Part shown: positions 17,077 to 26,348 of the stretch, one piece after another | Position numbering within the stretch: the first letter of the stretch is position 1 | Layout of the letters: the number at the start of each line of letters is the position of its first letter | NCBI GenBank assembly: GCA_017937065.1 | Contig: JAGBEI010000031.1 | Span: 124,001 to 188,000 of the forward strand | Origin: Clostridia bacterium | Lineage (GTDB): Bacteria; Bacillota; Clostridia; Oscillospirales; QAKW01 | Length of the DNA: 64,000 bases | Direction of reading: 5' to 3' | Translations under genes and position numbers: made by a program | The notes under the pieces: generated by a model | Seen by the model: the letters and a program-made list of their open reading frames with translations, nothing else | The model's database searches: none | What the model was told of the DNA's origin: nothing

Positions 17077-20013
17077 CTAATCCCCCTTTGAATTTGCTTT
17101 ATTCTTAAATACAAGAAATTTACTTATTATATAGTTGGCAATAAGCACTATAACCTGCGTTTCCAGCTTTGCGGCAAGCTCATTCTGCCCGATAATATCA
17201 TATAGCAGAAATACTCCGCCTACCTCTATTATCATTGTCACGCCCCTTGCCCCGACAAACTTTAAAAACTCGGCAGACACCGCCGAAAACGACGGGCACT
17301 TGGAGCGGAAAACAAATATTTTGTTGACAACATATGCAAACAGAATAGCGCAGATGACCGAAATCACATTGCTGACATTTACATTGACATCAGCGACTTT
17401 GCAAAGCAAGGTAAATACAACAAGATTTACAAGAGTTGTGGCAACACCCGCCGCAAGATACCGCACGGCACGGCTGTTTAAAAAGACCGCAAGCCTGTCC
17501 CGCAGCTTTTTATTATAGGTCACGACTGCCGCCGCAGCTATCAAAAGCAGACCAAGCAGGGTGACAAGTATCCCGAATTTCAGAAACGGTATTGTATATT
17601 CGGCGCTGACTTCATTCAGTCCGGCAGAGAGCGGCAAAACGGTCAGCCCGTCGCCCAAAGACAACGGCGTAACCTCCCTGCCGTTAATTTCAAACGTCCA
17701 GTTATCCGAAACCGGCACCGGCAGCACGACAAAGCCGCCGTTTTCAGCCTCGATGCTGCCGTATATCCTGTCCCCGTCATATGTCAGTGTCTCCACCGCA
17801 TTTTCAGACAGCCTACCTGAAATATCAGAAAGCTTGTCAAGATTCAGCGCGTAAAAATGGGGATTTTGAAACTCTTCGGGGTTTTCCGTAATAGCTCTTA
17901 CAGTCTGATTTTTTCCGCTCTCGGTGGGCACGTAAAATATATTGGGTGTCAGCCACGCGGCATAATCGAAAGCCTCATTTTTTCCTATTTTTATTTTTGT
18001 ACCCGAATAAAACCCGTCTAATATAAAATCGCCGTAAACCGCAAAATTACCCTTGGGAACATTAATCGTATATATAACGCCGTCCTGCGTTTGCTTTTTT
18101 GTTGCGGAGAGCTTTGTATACAGCTCGGTTTTTTCTCCGATGAGCTGACTGTAAAGCTCGTTTTGAAATTCAAACTGGTTTTTCGCCTTATATTCGGTCT
18201 GTTTAAAGGAGTCTACAACATATGTCATAGGAAGACAATACGGATTTTCATACACGGTGTTTGAGTTATATCCCGAAATATCTTTGACAGGCTTTAAGCC
18301 GTTTATCGGCGTATCGGACAGTATATATTTCACGCCCAGAAGTGAATCGGCAGCAACAACAGACGTGTTCACAACCGTGATACACTCGCCCTCCGTACGG
18401 TAGCCGAGTCTGTCAATTAATTTCAGCTGCATATTATCGGGACATGAGGTATAGCTTGCATTTGAGGCAAAGCCGTAGGCAAGCGAATCGTTATAGGACG
18501 CATCTGTTCTTCGCGTAATATTTGAAATTCGGTAAAAGCCGCTGTCGTAATTTTTAATTTCGTCTATCTGCTTTTGCTGATTTATCATGTACTCGCGGTT
18601 ATATTCGTTGTAGTTTGAACCGCCCTGAAGCACAATCCAAATTTTTGCGTTAAATCCGAGCTCAACAAGCAAAAGACAAACTGCCGCTGCGGAAAAAATC
18701 CGCTTTTTCGGGACAAAGCACAGCACTGCCGCCGTGAGCAGAATAAAGAACACCGTATAATAAGTGTGCTTTAAATCGTTGGTCTGACGTATATATTCAG
18801 ACATCAGAAGAATTGATGAAAACGCTAATGCAGACACCGTTATATACTTTGTTCTGTCCGGCACCTGAACGGTAAAAAAGTACGCCGCAATAAAAATCAG
18901 AGTAAAGATAATCGTAAAGGCATGACGTATCCAATAGCTGCCGACATCACGCAAAAGAGAAAATACCATATAAAGCGGAAACCAGTAAACGCTCATAAGC
19001 ATAATAAGTAGTAATATTCCGAAAATAAGCTTATGCTTTCTTCCTACACCTTTGGCAGCAAAAAATGCTATTACTCCGATGAGAACAATACTTCCGCAAA
19101 AAAGCGCAACATTACCGTAGCTGCTGCCTGCACCGATTTGCCAGCCGCTTACAACATTGAAAACATTGCCTGAAAAGACATTTGTCAAAGAGGCGTTTGT
19201 CGTCTTGCCGCCGAGCATAGACACCACTGTCGGCAAAAACAGACCGGCACTCAAAAACAGTGCCAGCACCATTGAACTGCCGTACAGCACAAGCGACCAA
19301 AGCATGTCCTTAATGCAAAACTTACCGCCGTCCTTATCAACACATTTGAGGACATACTCAAACGCAAACCAAAGGATTGACAGAAGACAGCACATACCTG
19401 CACTGTACCAGTTGAAAATAATGGCAAGCCCTGCCGATACAGACAGAAGTATAATATTTTTGTTGTTTACAGCCTTATAAACGCCCAGAATAATCAGCGG
19501 CAGCATATATACCCCGTCAAGCCACATAACATTATCTGCCTGAGTGAGGTTGTACTGCATAAAGGCATAGCTCAGAGACAGCATCAGCGCATAAACGGGT
19601 TTCAGCTTATTTTCAAATCTGAAACGCAGAAAAATCCCCATTGTCAGCGCACACATGCTGATTTTCAGCGCCGCAATGAGATTAAAAAACGTGATTATAT
19701 TCGCCTTGGAGAAGAATACCAAAAGCAAATTAAACGGGGACGAAAGATAGTAGCTGAAAATAGCAAGCGTGTCTCCGCCGAGTGTGTCGGAAAACGTATA
19801 GCTTATGCTGTTTTTTCCCGCCATTACATCCTTCAGGTACGCAAAAAAGTCAAGATACTGAAGCTCGGCGTCATCGGTTGCAAGCGTTCCCGCACCGAAC
19901 GGCGCTATATCATATATATAATAAAACGTAAAAATACAGACAAATGTTATAAAAAATGCAAGAATCCCTACCGCATATCTGTTATTTTTAAACCCGTTTT
20001 TTATATAAATCAC
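17077..20013 (-). CDS. YfhO-like GT-C membrane glycosyltransferase fused to a GtrA-like flippase domain
   Basis: This 978-residue protein is multi-pass. The first part, to about residue 480, carries about twelve helices with early acidic motif LATDDAELQY, as in YfhO-type GT-C enzymes. An exposed domain follows to about residue 800. After one more helix, the last 140 residues form four helices of the GtrA family (RYLAAGVATTLVNLVVF, then NKIFVFRS and SKFLVFKN). In Bacillus and Listeria the GT2, GtrA and YfhO steps are separate proteins that glycosylate teichoic acids; here two are joined. The annotated start is GTG at 20013, which overlaps the SD; ATA at 20004 lies at ideal SD spacing and could be the true start. 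Confidence 0.85.
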   Translation of the reverse strand: MIYIKNGFKNNRYAVGILAFFITFVCIFTFYYIYDIAPFGAGTLATDDAELQYLDFFAYLKDVMAGKNSISYTFSDTLGGDTLAIFSYYLSSPFNLLLVFFSKANIITFFNLIAALKISMCALTMGIFLRFRFENKLKPVYALMLSLSYAFMQYNLTQADNVMWLDGVYMLPLIILGVYKAVNNKNIILLSVSAGLAIIFNWYSAGMCCLLSILWFAFEYVLKCVDKDGGKFCIKDMLWSLVLYGSSMVLALFLSAGLFLPTVVSMLGGKTTNASLTNVFSGNVFNVVSGWQIGAGSSYGNVALFCGSIVLIGVIAFFAAKGVGRKHKLIFGILLLIMLMSVYWFPLYMVFSLLRDVGSYWIRHAFTIIFTLIFIAAYFFTVQVPDRTKYITVSALAFSSILLMSEYIRQTNDLKHTYYTVFFILLTAAVLCFVPKKRIFSAAAVCLLLVELGFNAKIWIVLQGGSNYNEYNREYMINQQKQIDEIKNYDSGFYRISNITRRTDASYNDSLAYGFASNASYTSCPDNMQLKLIDRLGYRTEGECITVVNTSVVAADSLLGVKYILSDTPINGLKPVKDISGYNSNTVYENPYCLPMTYVVDSFKQTEYKAKNQFEFQNELYSQLIGEKTELYTKLSATKKQTQDGVIYTINVPKGNFAVYGDFILDGFYSGTKIKIGKNEAFDYAAWLTPNIFYVPTESGKNQTVRAITENPEEFQNPHFYALNLDKLSDISGRLSENAVETLTYDGDRIYGSIEAENGGFVVLPVPVSDNWTFEINGREVTPLSLGDGLTVLPLSAGLNEVSAEYTIPFLKFGILVTLLGLLLIAAAAVVTYNKKLRDRLAVFLNSRAVRYLAAGVATTLVNLVVFTLLCKVADVNVNVSNVISVICAILFAYVVNKIFVFRSKCPSFSAVSAEFLKFVGARGVTMIIEVGGVFLLYDIIGQNELAAKLETQVIVLIANYIISKFLVFKNKANSKGD

Positions 20014-20105
20014 CTCTTGGCTGCAAAATACAAATTTTTAATATTATATCACGCAATATCTTTTATAACAAGATATATATTTAAAAAAACGTATCAAAAC
20101 GCAGA

Positions 20106-20134
20106 TTGCACAATTCTTTATACTGTGATATAAT
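20106..20134 (+). promoter_or_regulatory. promoter of the glycerate kinase gene
   Basis: TTGCAC (20106-20111), a 17-base spacer and TATAAT (20129-20134) with an extended -10 TG are found 30 bases before the ATG. Confidence 0.75.
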
Positions 20135-20166
20135 CTTGAAAAATCAAGCAACAGGCGGTGATAAAA

Positions 20167-21300
20167 ATGAAGATAGTGGCTGCAATAGACTCTTTCAAAG
20201 GCTCTCTTTCCTCCGTACAGGCGGGAAATGCGGTAAAAGAAGCCGCCCTGAGGGTAAACGCCGCAGCTCAGGTTTTTGTACGTCCCGTCGCGGACGGCGG
20301 CGAGGGTACCGTGGAGGCGCTCGCATTGGAGTCGGACGGAGAAATAATAGAGGCAACCGTTAAAGGTCCGCTTGAAAAAGCCGTCAGCGCAAGATACTGC
20401 ATACTGAAAAACAGCAAAACCGCAGTTATCGAAATATCGGCTGCGGCAGGTCTTACGCTTGTGCCGCATGAAAGGCGCAATCCGTTATATACAACCACCT
20501 ACGGCGTCGGTGAACTGATAAAAAACGCAATAGAACACGGCTGCAGACATTTTATAATCGGTATAGGAGGCAGCGCAACAAACGACGGCGGTGCAGGTAT
20601 GCTGAGCGCTTTGGGATTTGAACTGACTGATAAAGACGGAAAACCTATTTGCCCGGGTGCAAAGGGACTGGAAAGCCTGAAATCCATTTCTGCAAAAAAC
20701 GTAATTTCCGAGCTTTGTGAATGTACATTCCGCATTGCGTGCGATGTGACAAATCCCTTATGCGGTCAAAACGGCTGCAGCGCCGTTTTTGCACCTCAAA
20801 AGGGCGCGTCCGCCGAAATAATACCGAGCATGGACAAATGGCTTTTTAATTATGCCGAAATTGCAAAAGGCGTATCGGACAAGGCGGATGCCGATTTGCC
20901 GGGAGCAGGCGCTGCCGGCGGTCTTGGATTTGCCTTTTCAGCATTTACAAACGCATCCCTAAAACCGGGGATACAAATAATTTCAGAGGAAACTCATCTT
21001 GAAGAGTATATAAAAAACGCCGACCTTGTAGTGACCGGCGAAGGGCGGCTTGACGCGCAGACAGTAATGGGAAAAACGCCGTCGGGAGTGGCGCGGCTTG
21101 CAAAAAAGTACGGCAAAAAAGTTATTGCATTTTCAGGCTGCGTGACAGATGACGCCGTTATCTGCAATGAACACGGCATAGACGCATTTTTCCCTATCCT
21201 GCGAACTATTACAACGTCTGATGATGCGTTGAATACGGAGACTGCATACAAAAATTTGGTTGAAACCGCCTGTCAGGTATTCAGGCTTATTGAAATATAA
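20167..21300 (+). CDS. glycerate kinase (GlxK/GarK family)
   Basis: This 377-residue enzyme phosphorylates glycerate with ATP, feeding serine, glyoxylate or sugar-acid breakdown into glycolysis. The family pattern is clear: N-terminal DSFKGSLSS, the PVADGGEGTVEAL motif near residue 42, GIGGSATNDGG, GAAGGLGFAF and TGEGRLDAQTVMGKTP. ATG at 20167 has SD AGGCGGTGAT upstream. It is followed by an ArsC/Spx-like gene 19 bases later on the same strand, then a terminator. Whether the product is 2- or 3-phosphoglycerate cannot be told here; the family is mostly 2-kinases. Confidence 0.93.
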   Translation: MKIVAAIDSFKGSLSSVQAGNAVKEAALRVNAAAQVFVRPVADGGEGTVEALALESDGEIIEATVKGPLEKAVSARYCILKNSKTAVIEISAAAGLTLVPHERRNPLYTTTYGVGELIKNAIEHGCRHFIIGIGGSATNDGGAGMLSALGFELTDKDGKPICPGAKGLESLKSISAKNVISELCECTFRIACDVTNPLCGQNGCSAVFAPQKGASAEIIPSMDKWLFNYAEIAKGVSDKADADLPGAGAAGGLGFAFSAFTNASLKPGIQIISEETHLEEYIKNADLVVTGEGRLDAQTVMGKTPSGVARLAKKYGKKVIAFSGCVTDDAVICNEHGIDAFFPILRTITTSDDALNTETAYKNLVETACQVFRLIEI

Positions 21301-21319
21301 CATTATAAAGGGGAATAAG

Positions 21320-21667
21320 ATGCTTTTTATAGAATATCCGAAATGCACCACCTGTCAGAAAGCAAAAAAATGGCTGGATGAGAACAACCTTACTTATGAG
21401 GACAGAAACATCAAAGAAGATAATCCGACGTATGACGAGCTGCGTAAATGGTACGGAAAAAGCGGACTTTCGCTTAAAAAGTTTTTCAACACAAGCGGAC
21501 TTTTATACAAGTCCATGAAGCTCAAGGACAAACTGCCGGAAATGTCCGAAGATGAAATGCTGATGCTGCTGGCAACCGACGGTATGCTTGTCAAACGCCC
21601 GATTGTTATAACCGATGATATCGTACTTACAGGCTTTAAGCCGTCCGAGTGGGAAAAACTGAAATAG
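21320..21667 (+). CDS. ArsC/Spx-family thioredoxin-like protein
   Basis: This 115-residue protein has the ArsC/Spx fold with a CTTCQKA (CxxC) site at residues 10-13 and the downstream RPIVITDD motif that carries the conserved arginine. Proteins of this type include arsenate reductases and the Spx/MgsR regulators that bind RNA polymerase. No arsenic genes are nearby and many clostridial copies are called Spx/MgsR-like, so the role is open. ATG at 21320 follows AAAGGGGAATAAG. It sits in the same transcript as glycerate kinase. Confidence 0.88.
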   Translation: MLFIEYPKCTTCQKAKKWLDENNLTYEDRNIKEDNPTYDELRKWYGKSGLSLKKFFNTSGLLYKSMKLKDKLPEMSEDEMLMLLATDGMLVKRPIVITDDIVLTGFKPSEWEKLK

Positions 21668-21696
21668 CCGAAAAAGTCCTTTAGACTTTTTCGGCT
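21666..21696. terminator. terminator after the ArsC/Spx-like gene
   Basis: AGCCGAAAAAGTC and GACTTTTTCGGCT make a perfect 13-bp stem with a 5-base loop, starting at the stop codon region. Confidence 0.85.
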
Positions 21697-21727
21697 TGCA
21701 GCACCGATTTGTATACCCGCCTGTTTT

Positions 21728-22227
21728 CACGGCATTTACGGTAACGGGAGTTTCCTGACCTGTTTTAAATAAAAACACCTGTTGACGCGCTTTCATGACC
21801 TTACAAATTCTGCAAAGCACGGCAACGGTACCCCTGAAATCCTTATCAAAATAGTTTTCGGGCAGAAAGCCGACATGTGTCGCAATTTGCTTAACACCGA
21901 TTTTTTGTGCAAAATCGGATGCTAAGAGAAGCTCCTTTTCGCGGGTACCCCTTAAAGCCTCGGGAATAAGCCCCGCAGTGAGAGATCCGTAGGTAAAGCT
22001 CCACTCGACAGGTCCCGAATATCCCGCCCACAGAGCAGTAACCTCAATGCCCGTTTCCGCAGATGTCCTGTTTACCGCGTCGTCAGTCTTTTCGTTATAC
22101 ATTTCCATCTTCCAAACGCTGAACTGACAGCTTTGAAGATTAAGGTGCGTACCTTTTTAAACTCTGCCGAAAAATCCGTATCCGTCTTCGCCGTAATCAT
22201 TACACCTATCTTTATACCATTACTCAT
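21728..22227 (-). pseudogene. broken sugar-phosphate isomerase/epimerase (TIM barrel)
   Basis: From ATG at 22227 the frame encodes a plausible N-terminus with IGVMI and TDFSAEFKKVRTL, then shifts. One missing base near 22140 puts the rest in another frame, where it continues as CQFSVWKMEMYNEK and then the family's middle section with ATHVGFLPE and GQETPVT. Similarity then stops near 21728, so the C-terminal third of the usual 270-280 residues is absent. Its ATG overlaps the stop of the upstream MFS gene (ATGA), showing it once was the second gene of that operon. Confidence 0.75.
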
Positions 22228-23474
22228 TTATTATCTGCATTGTACCTTATATTTTTCTTTTTTTCGGCTTTTCTCATAAACGCAGCTACGAGCGTTCCGA
22301 GCAGCGGGAAAACGGCGGCGACAAGCATACCGACCTTAAAACCGATTTGCTCGGACGTGAGCGAGCCTGCAAATGATGAAAACAAGCCGTTCTGGGAGAC
22401 AAAATCGGTAATGGTGCCGACAAGCTGAGGCGCGACGGAACCTCCCAAATCTCCTCCCGCCGCAAGCAGTGCATATATTGCAACGCTTGCATGGGGAATC
22501 ATATCAGCCATGTAAATAAGCGTGCCCGGCCACAGCATTGATACGCAAAATCCGGTAAACGCGCAGGCGATAAGACCGACAAACGCATTCTGCGATACGG
22601 CAGCCGTGACATAGCAAACTGCCGAGCCTGCAAAGCCCAGAAGCAAGAACTTTGAGATATTTTTACCGAATTTTGCATAAAGCGACCTGCCCATGCCGAG
22701 CATGACCGCAAAGACGGCAACGCCGAAAATATCGCCCCACAGCTTGGGAATACCGAGCGCCGCTTCCAAAAAACCGGAGCACCACTGCGTCATTGTATTT
22801 TCGGAGGCACCGCCCAGAAAGATGCACAAAATACACAAAATCAGAACGGGATTTTTAAAGCCCCGCAAGCCGCCGCCCGTGCTTTTGGGAGTTTCGAGCT
22901 CGGGGATATCGGAACACATAAACAGTATAAACGCTGTCAGAGGAATAACAGCCCACAAAAGCGCAAGTATATACCATGTCTCTCTGCCGAATACCTGAAG
23001 ATACAGTGTGCTGAGCAAAACAACCGCGGTGACGCCCCATGCATAGACGGAATGAGCACGACTCATATCACGCTCCGGATTATCGGACGGCAGCGCCGCG
23101 ATAACCGGGCTTGTCAGCACCTCGGCAAGACCTGCAGACGCCGAAAAAATTATAGTTCCGATAAGCAGAAATGTATATGTAAGACCCGGAAAAAACGCCG
23201 GCAGCAAAGAATAAATCACAAGTCCTGCCATTGTCAAAACCGGCATAAGACGAATGGTTTTGCTTATGTTAAATTTGTGCGAATAAAAGGAAAATATAAG
23301 ATCAACAGCAAGCTGGGTGCAGAAATTTACAAGTACCAGCAGCCCCAAAAGCGTATACGAAATACCGTAAAGCTGGTGAAAGGTAATAAACAGCAGCGGA
23401 GATATGTTCGCCGTAGCCGACATTGACGCGTTGGACATATAACACGCGTATTTTATAATCGCAGGATTTTTCAT
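22224..23474 (-). CDS. MFS transporter, probably for a sugar
   Basis: This 416-residue protein has twelve predicted membrane helices and the MFS arrangement, including a long middle loop near residue 195-210 and a basic C-terminus (RKAEKKKN). The overlapping downstream gene was a sugar-phosphate isomerase/epimerase, so a carbohydrate or polyol substrate is likely, but this is inference. ATG at 23474 lies at the inner end of a perfect 16-bp palindrome that includes both the -10 region and the SD (AAAGGAA). Transcription is therefore probably controlled by a repressor binding there. Confidence 0.85.
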   Translation of the reverse strand: MKNPAIIKYACYMSNASMSATANISPLLFITFHQLYGISYTLLGLLVLVNFCTQLAVDLIFSFYSHKFNISKTIRLMPVLTMAGLVIYSLLPAFFPGLTYTFLLIGTIIFSASAGLAEVLTSPVIAALPSDNPERDMSRAHSVYAWGVTAVVLLSTLYLQVFGRETWYILALLWAVIPLTAFILFMCSDIPELETPKSTGGGLRGFKNPVLILCILCIFLGGASENTMTQWCSGFLEAALGIPKLWGDIFGVAVFAVMLGMGRSLYAKFGKNISKFLLLGFAGSAVCYVTAAVSQNAFVGLIACAFTGFCVSMLWPGTLIYMADMIPHASVAIYALLAAGGDLGGSVAPQLVGTITDFVSQNGLFSSFAGSLTSEQIGFKVGMLVAAVFPLLGTLVAAFMRKAEKKKNIRYNADNK

Positions 23475-23518
23475 ATGCTATAATTCCTTTATAGTTTTTT
23501 GCAAAGGAATTATAGCAT
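23475..23518 (-). promoter_or_regulatory. promoter with overlapping 16-bp perfect palindrome
   Basis: ATGCTATAATTCCTTT (23475-23490) and its exact reverse complement (23503-23518) are separated by 12 bases. On the minus strand the distal arm contains an extended -10 TGCTATAAT with TTGCTC 17 bases upstream. The proximal arm contains the SD of the MFS gene. A dimeric repressor here would cover the promoter; the RNA could also fold over the SD. Confidence 0.75.
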
Positions 23519-23563
23519 ACAGCTCGCGTTTGAGCAACAATAACTTTAATATAATTTTAAAAA

Positions 23564-25636
23564 TTATCTGCGGCGCTTATAGATTAACGCAAACAAAATC
23601 CCCGCAGCAAGAACGCCTGCCGATATTACAAGATATATTAAAGATGAAAACGCGCTGTCAGCACTATTCTCGGGCTGTAACGTCTGCTCCGTTTTATCAG
23701 GATTTTGCATCGATCCGCCGGAATTTCCCGGCATTTGGGGAATTCCGTTGCCGTTTGTGCTGTTTTCATCGGTGATTTCAGACGGCACCTGCATTTGCCC
23801 GCCGCTATTCCCCGGCGTTTGGGGAATTCCGTTGCCGTTTGTGCCGTTTTCATCGGTGATTTCAGACGGCACCTGCATTTGCCCCGATAAAGAATCCGAT
23901 GAATCAGTTTCGTCTCCGTCTGCCTGAGCGCTATCGTTTAAAGCCTCCGAAGCTACCTCGCCGTTGATTTCCGTGTCCGGTATCTGCATATTCTCACCGG
24001 GCATTTTCATTCCCTGACCCATCGAATTATTCATCAAACCCATATCACTTATCTGTATATCTCCGGCATCAATCAGGGTACTGCTCTCCTGAGTGTCCCA
24101 AGTCGAGCCGATTGTGCCCTCAAGCTGTCCGCTGATGCTTTCGGCACGAAGAATACAGAATTTTTTCAGTGTTGATATGCCCGTTTCATATTCCTCGTAG
24201 GTGCAGAACTTGGTCGGGTCTTTTTCTATATAACCGGAAATCATTTCCGACACATTATCAATCATTTCCTCAAAATATCCGCTGTCGAAATACTGTGATA
24301 TAAACTCGGAAAAATACTGATGATACAGACTTGTATATTCCTCGTCTGCGAAAATCCACGCAATCATCGGTCTGTCTTCGACATTCCCGCCGGAAACGGG
24401 GGAATCAATCGGATAATTAACCAGATTTTCAGCGCCGACCGCCGACTCAAACCCTCCGAAGGCAAGGTTATAATCCCAAGGAATCATCTGCATCTGCCCG
24501 TCTTTTTCGTAGAGATAATAATTATGAATCATCGAGCCTGTATAGCTGTCAAAATTCAAAACAAAGTTATGCACCACAAAATATTGGATTACAGCTTCAA
24601 TATCTACGGTGTCATAAAGCTCTTCACCGTTTGACAATTTCTTCAGGGCTTCAATCAGGCGTGTTTTGTCACCGTCTGATATATCGGTCTTTGCATTATC
24701 AAAAATATTTGAATAGCTGTCAAATTCATCGTCAATATATTCGAGCAGCACATCGTCACTGCCGTTTGTCATACCGCCGCGACCGAAAGTATTGTCTGAA
24801 TTATCGGCAAAGCTATCACCGCTATTTTTACCGGGCGGTGTCATACCGCCGGGCATCTGTGCATCCGGTCTGCTGCCCTGCTGCATATCGCCGTTATTGA
24901 TATCCGGCATTTGCATAGGCATCGATTCGGCACTGCTGCCGTCGGTATTGTCCGAATCGGCTTCATTTAAGAAGTTATCCATATCAAAGCCTTTGCCGTT
25001 GCCGCGTCCGCCGCCCATGCTCTGGCTGTCGGGCTTATAAAGATTTCCGTAGTCATTCCCGTAATTTCTTTGCAAAAACGATTCCTCTACGCCTTCTACC
25101 GCAAGATAAAGTCCCCAATCCTCGCCGTTTACGGTAATATACACATAACTGCAAAGAGGAGAAGCAACGCCCATATCATCCATCATCCGATAGCAAAGAT
25201 AGTCTTTCATATAGGTGTTATCCTGAATAATGTTGTTAAGGCACAGCTTATCCAATCCGTAATAGGTAATTGCGCTGTCAAAATGATCAAATTCAATTTT
25301 AAAGCTGTATCGGTTATTTCCGTAAGACTCGACCTGCATCAAAGAGGTATTGCCTTTTCCGCGAATAGCAACATTTTTAAATGCGTCACTGTCTATCACA
25401 ACGGTGCAGGCATAATATTCCTCGTTTTTACAATTTGATATAAATTCGTCCCAGTCATCCATGATTATATCAATGGTATGCACCGCAGACGTATCAAACA
25501 GCTTGCCTTCATATCCCATTACTGCGGACGCCTTTTGAACACCAAGGCTCTCGGCATTCATGAAAAGAACCGTCAGAACAAGCGTGACGGCAAGAACAAC
25601 ACAGCAAATCCTATCAAAATGCTTATGTGTTGACAT
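23564..25636 (-). CDS. CotH-family protein, secreted or membrane anchored
   Basis: This 690-residue protein has an N-terminal signal/anchor helix (residues 10-28), a CotH domain with IRGKGNTSL and the DYLCYRMMDDMGVASP and GLYLAVEGVEESFLQ blocks, and the later MIPWDYNLAFGG motif (probable metal and ATP residues). A long Asn/Gly/Pro/Met-rich region follows, then a C-terminal transmembrane helix with an RRR stop-transfer end. CotH proteins are protein kinases on spore coats, but many non-spore relatives are extracellular and linked to VTC/DUF4956 genes as here. ATG at 25636 is chosen over GTG at 25639 by SD spacing (AGGAGG plus 6). It is the last gene of a three-gene cluster. Confidence 0.88.
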   Translation of the reverse strand: MSTHKHFDRICCVVLAVTLVLTVLFMNAESLGVQKASAVMGYEGKLFDTSAVHTIDIIMDDWDEFISNCKNEEYYACTVVIDSDAFKNVAIRGKGNTSLMQVESYGNNRYSFKIEFDHFDSAITYYGLDKLCLNNIIQDNTYMKDYLCYRMMDDMGVASPLCSYVYITVNGEDWGLYLAVEGVEESFLQRNYGNDYGNLYKPDSQSMGGGRGNGKGFDMDNFLNEADSDNTDGSSAESMPMQMPDINNGDMQQGSRPDAQMPGGMTPPGKNSGDSFADNSDNTFGRGGMTNGSDDVLLEYIDDEFDSYSNIFDNAKTDISDGDKTRLIEALKKLSNGEELYDTVDIEAVIQYFVVHNFVLNFDSYTGSMIHNYYLYEKDGQMQMIPWDYNLAFGGFESAVGAENLVNYPIDSPVSGGNVEDRPMIAWIFADEEYTSLYHQYFSEFISQYFDSGYFEEMIDNVSEMISGYIEKDPTKFCTYEEYETGISTLKKFCILRAESISGQLEGTIGSTWDTQESSTLIDAGDIQISDMGLMNNSMGQGMKMPGENMQIPDTEINGEVASEALNDSAQADGDETDSSDSLSGQMQVPSEITDENGTNGNGIPQTPGNSGGQMQVPSEITDENSTNGNGIPQMPGNSGGSMQNPDKTEQTLQPENSADSAFSSLIYLVISAGVLAAGILFALIYKRRR
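23715..23882 (-). repeat. two tandem 84-bp repeats inside the CotH gene
   Basis: A block encoding a 28-residue unit with QMQVPSEITDEN and GTNGNGIP occurs twice in tandem with few base changes. It lies in the low-complexity stalk before the C-terminal membrane helix. Such repeats change copy number easily and set stalk length. Confidence 0.85.
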
Positions 25637-25647
25637 CACGCACCTCC

Positions 25648-26319
25648 TTATCCCATATACTCGCCGTTATAGCTTACAAGCACAGCGCCGGTTATTCCTT
25701 CCATCTCGGACAGCGCGTTAATAAAATCGGTATTGTCATCTTTCATACGTATTTCACAGTTAAGTTCAATCAGACCTTTTGCAGCACTTTTGCTCTTGAC
25801 AACACATTTTTGTACATTGCATGCAAGATAGTCAACAGCTCTTTTTTCCGCTGCCGAAGTCTCACAGGAAAGAACTACGATATAGGGGTTGCAGTGTGAC
25901 TTTCTGTTTACGAATACGAGAAGAATAACACCTATTATAACGCTGCCGGTGACTGCAAGGAGAATCATTCCCGCGGCAAGCACAATACCGACTGCAATAG
26001 ACCAGAACAAAAACGCAATGTCAAGGGGTTCCTTAATTGCAGTACGAAAGCGGACGATGGAAAGTGCGCCGACCATACCGAGGGAAAGCACCACGTTAGA
26101 TGTTACAGCCAGGATTACAACGGTAGTAATCATCGTAAGTGCCACAAGCGTTGTGCCAAAGCTTGAGGAATACATAACGCCCTGATAGGTCTTTTTGTAA
26201 ACAAGGAAAATAAACATACCGATGCCGAAAGCCAGCACCAGTGCTACTGCCATATCGAGAATACTCACGCTTGCGATATTCTCCAGAAAGCTCGATTTGA
26301 AAATGTCGTTGAAAGTCAT
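25648..26319 (-). CDS. DUF4956 membrane protein
   Basis: This 223-residue protein has four hydrophobic segments in residues 20-130, with the conserved GMVGALSIVRFRTAIKEPLD stretch between them, and a soluble C-terminal domain of about 90 residues that looks like a small alpha/beta regulatory domain. This is the DUF4956 pattern. Such genes regularly lie between CotH-type and VTC-domain genes, as here, but the biochemical role is not known. It starts 29 bases after the VTC gene and ends 12 bases before the CotH start. Confidence 0.88.
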   Translation of the reverse strand: MTFNDIFKSSFLENIASVSILDMAVALVLAFGIGMFIFLVYKKTYQGVMYSSSFGTTLVALTMITTVVILAVTSNVVLSLGMVGALSIVRFRTAIKEPLDIAFLFWSIAVGIVLAAGMILLAVTGSVIIGVILLVFVNRKSHCNPYIVVLSCETSAAEKRAVDYLACNVQKCVVKSKSAAKGLIELNCEIRMKDDNTDFINALSEMEGITGAVLVSYNGEYMG

Positions 26320-26348
26320 AACAATCTCCTTATAAATTTAATTTATAA

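Noticed and set aside
20106-20498. Short frames on both strands at the start of glycerate kinase
   Set aside because: They are shadows of the glycerate kinase gene, which has promoter, SD and all motifs.
23715-23882. CRISPR-like or microsatellite array
   Set aside because: There are only two 84-bp units, in frame inside the CotH stalk and without spacers.
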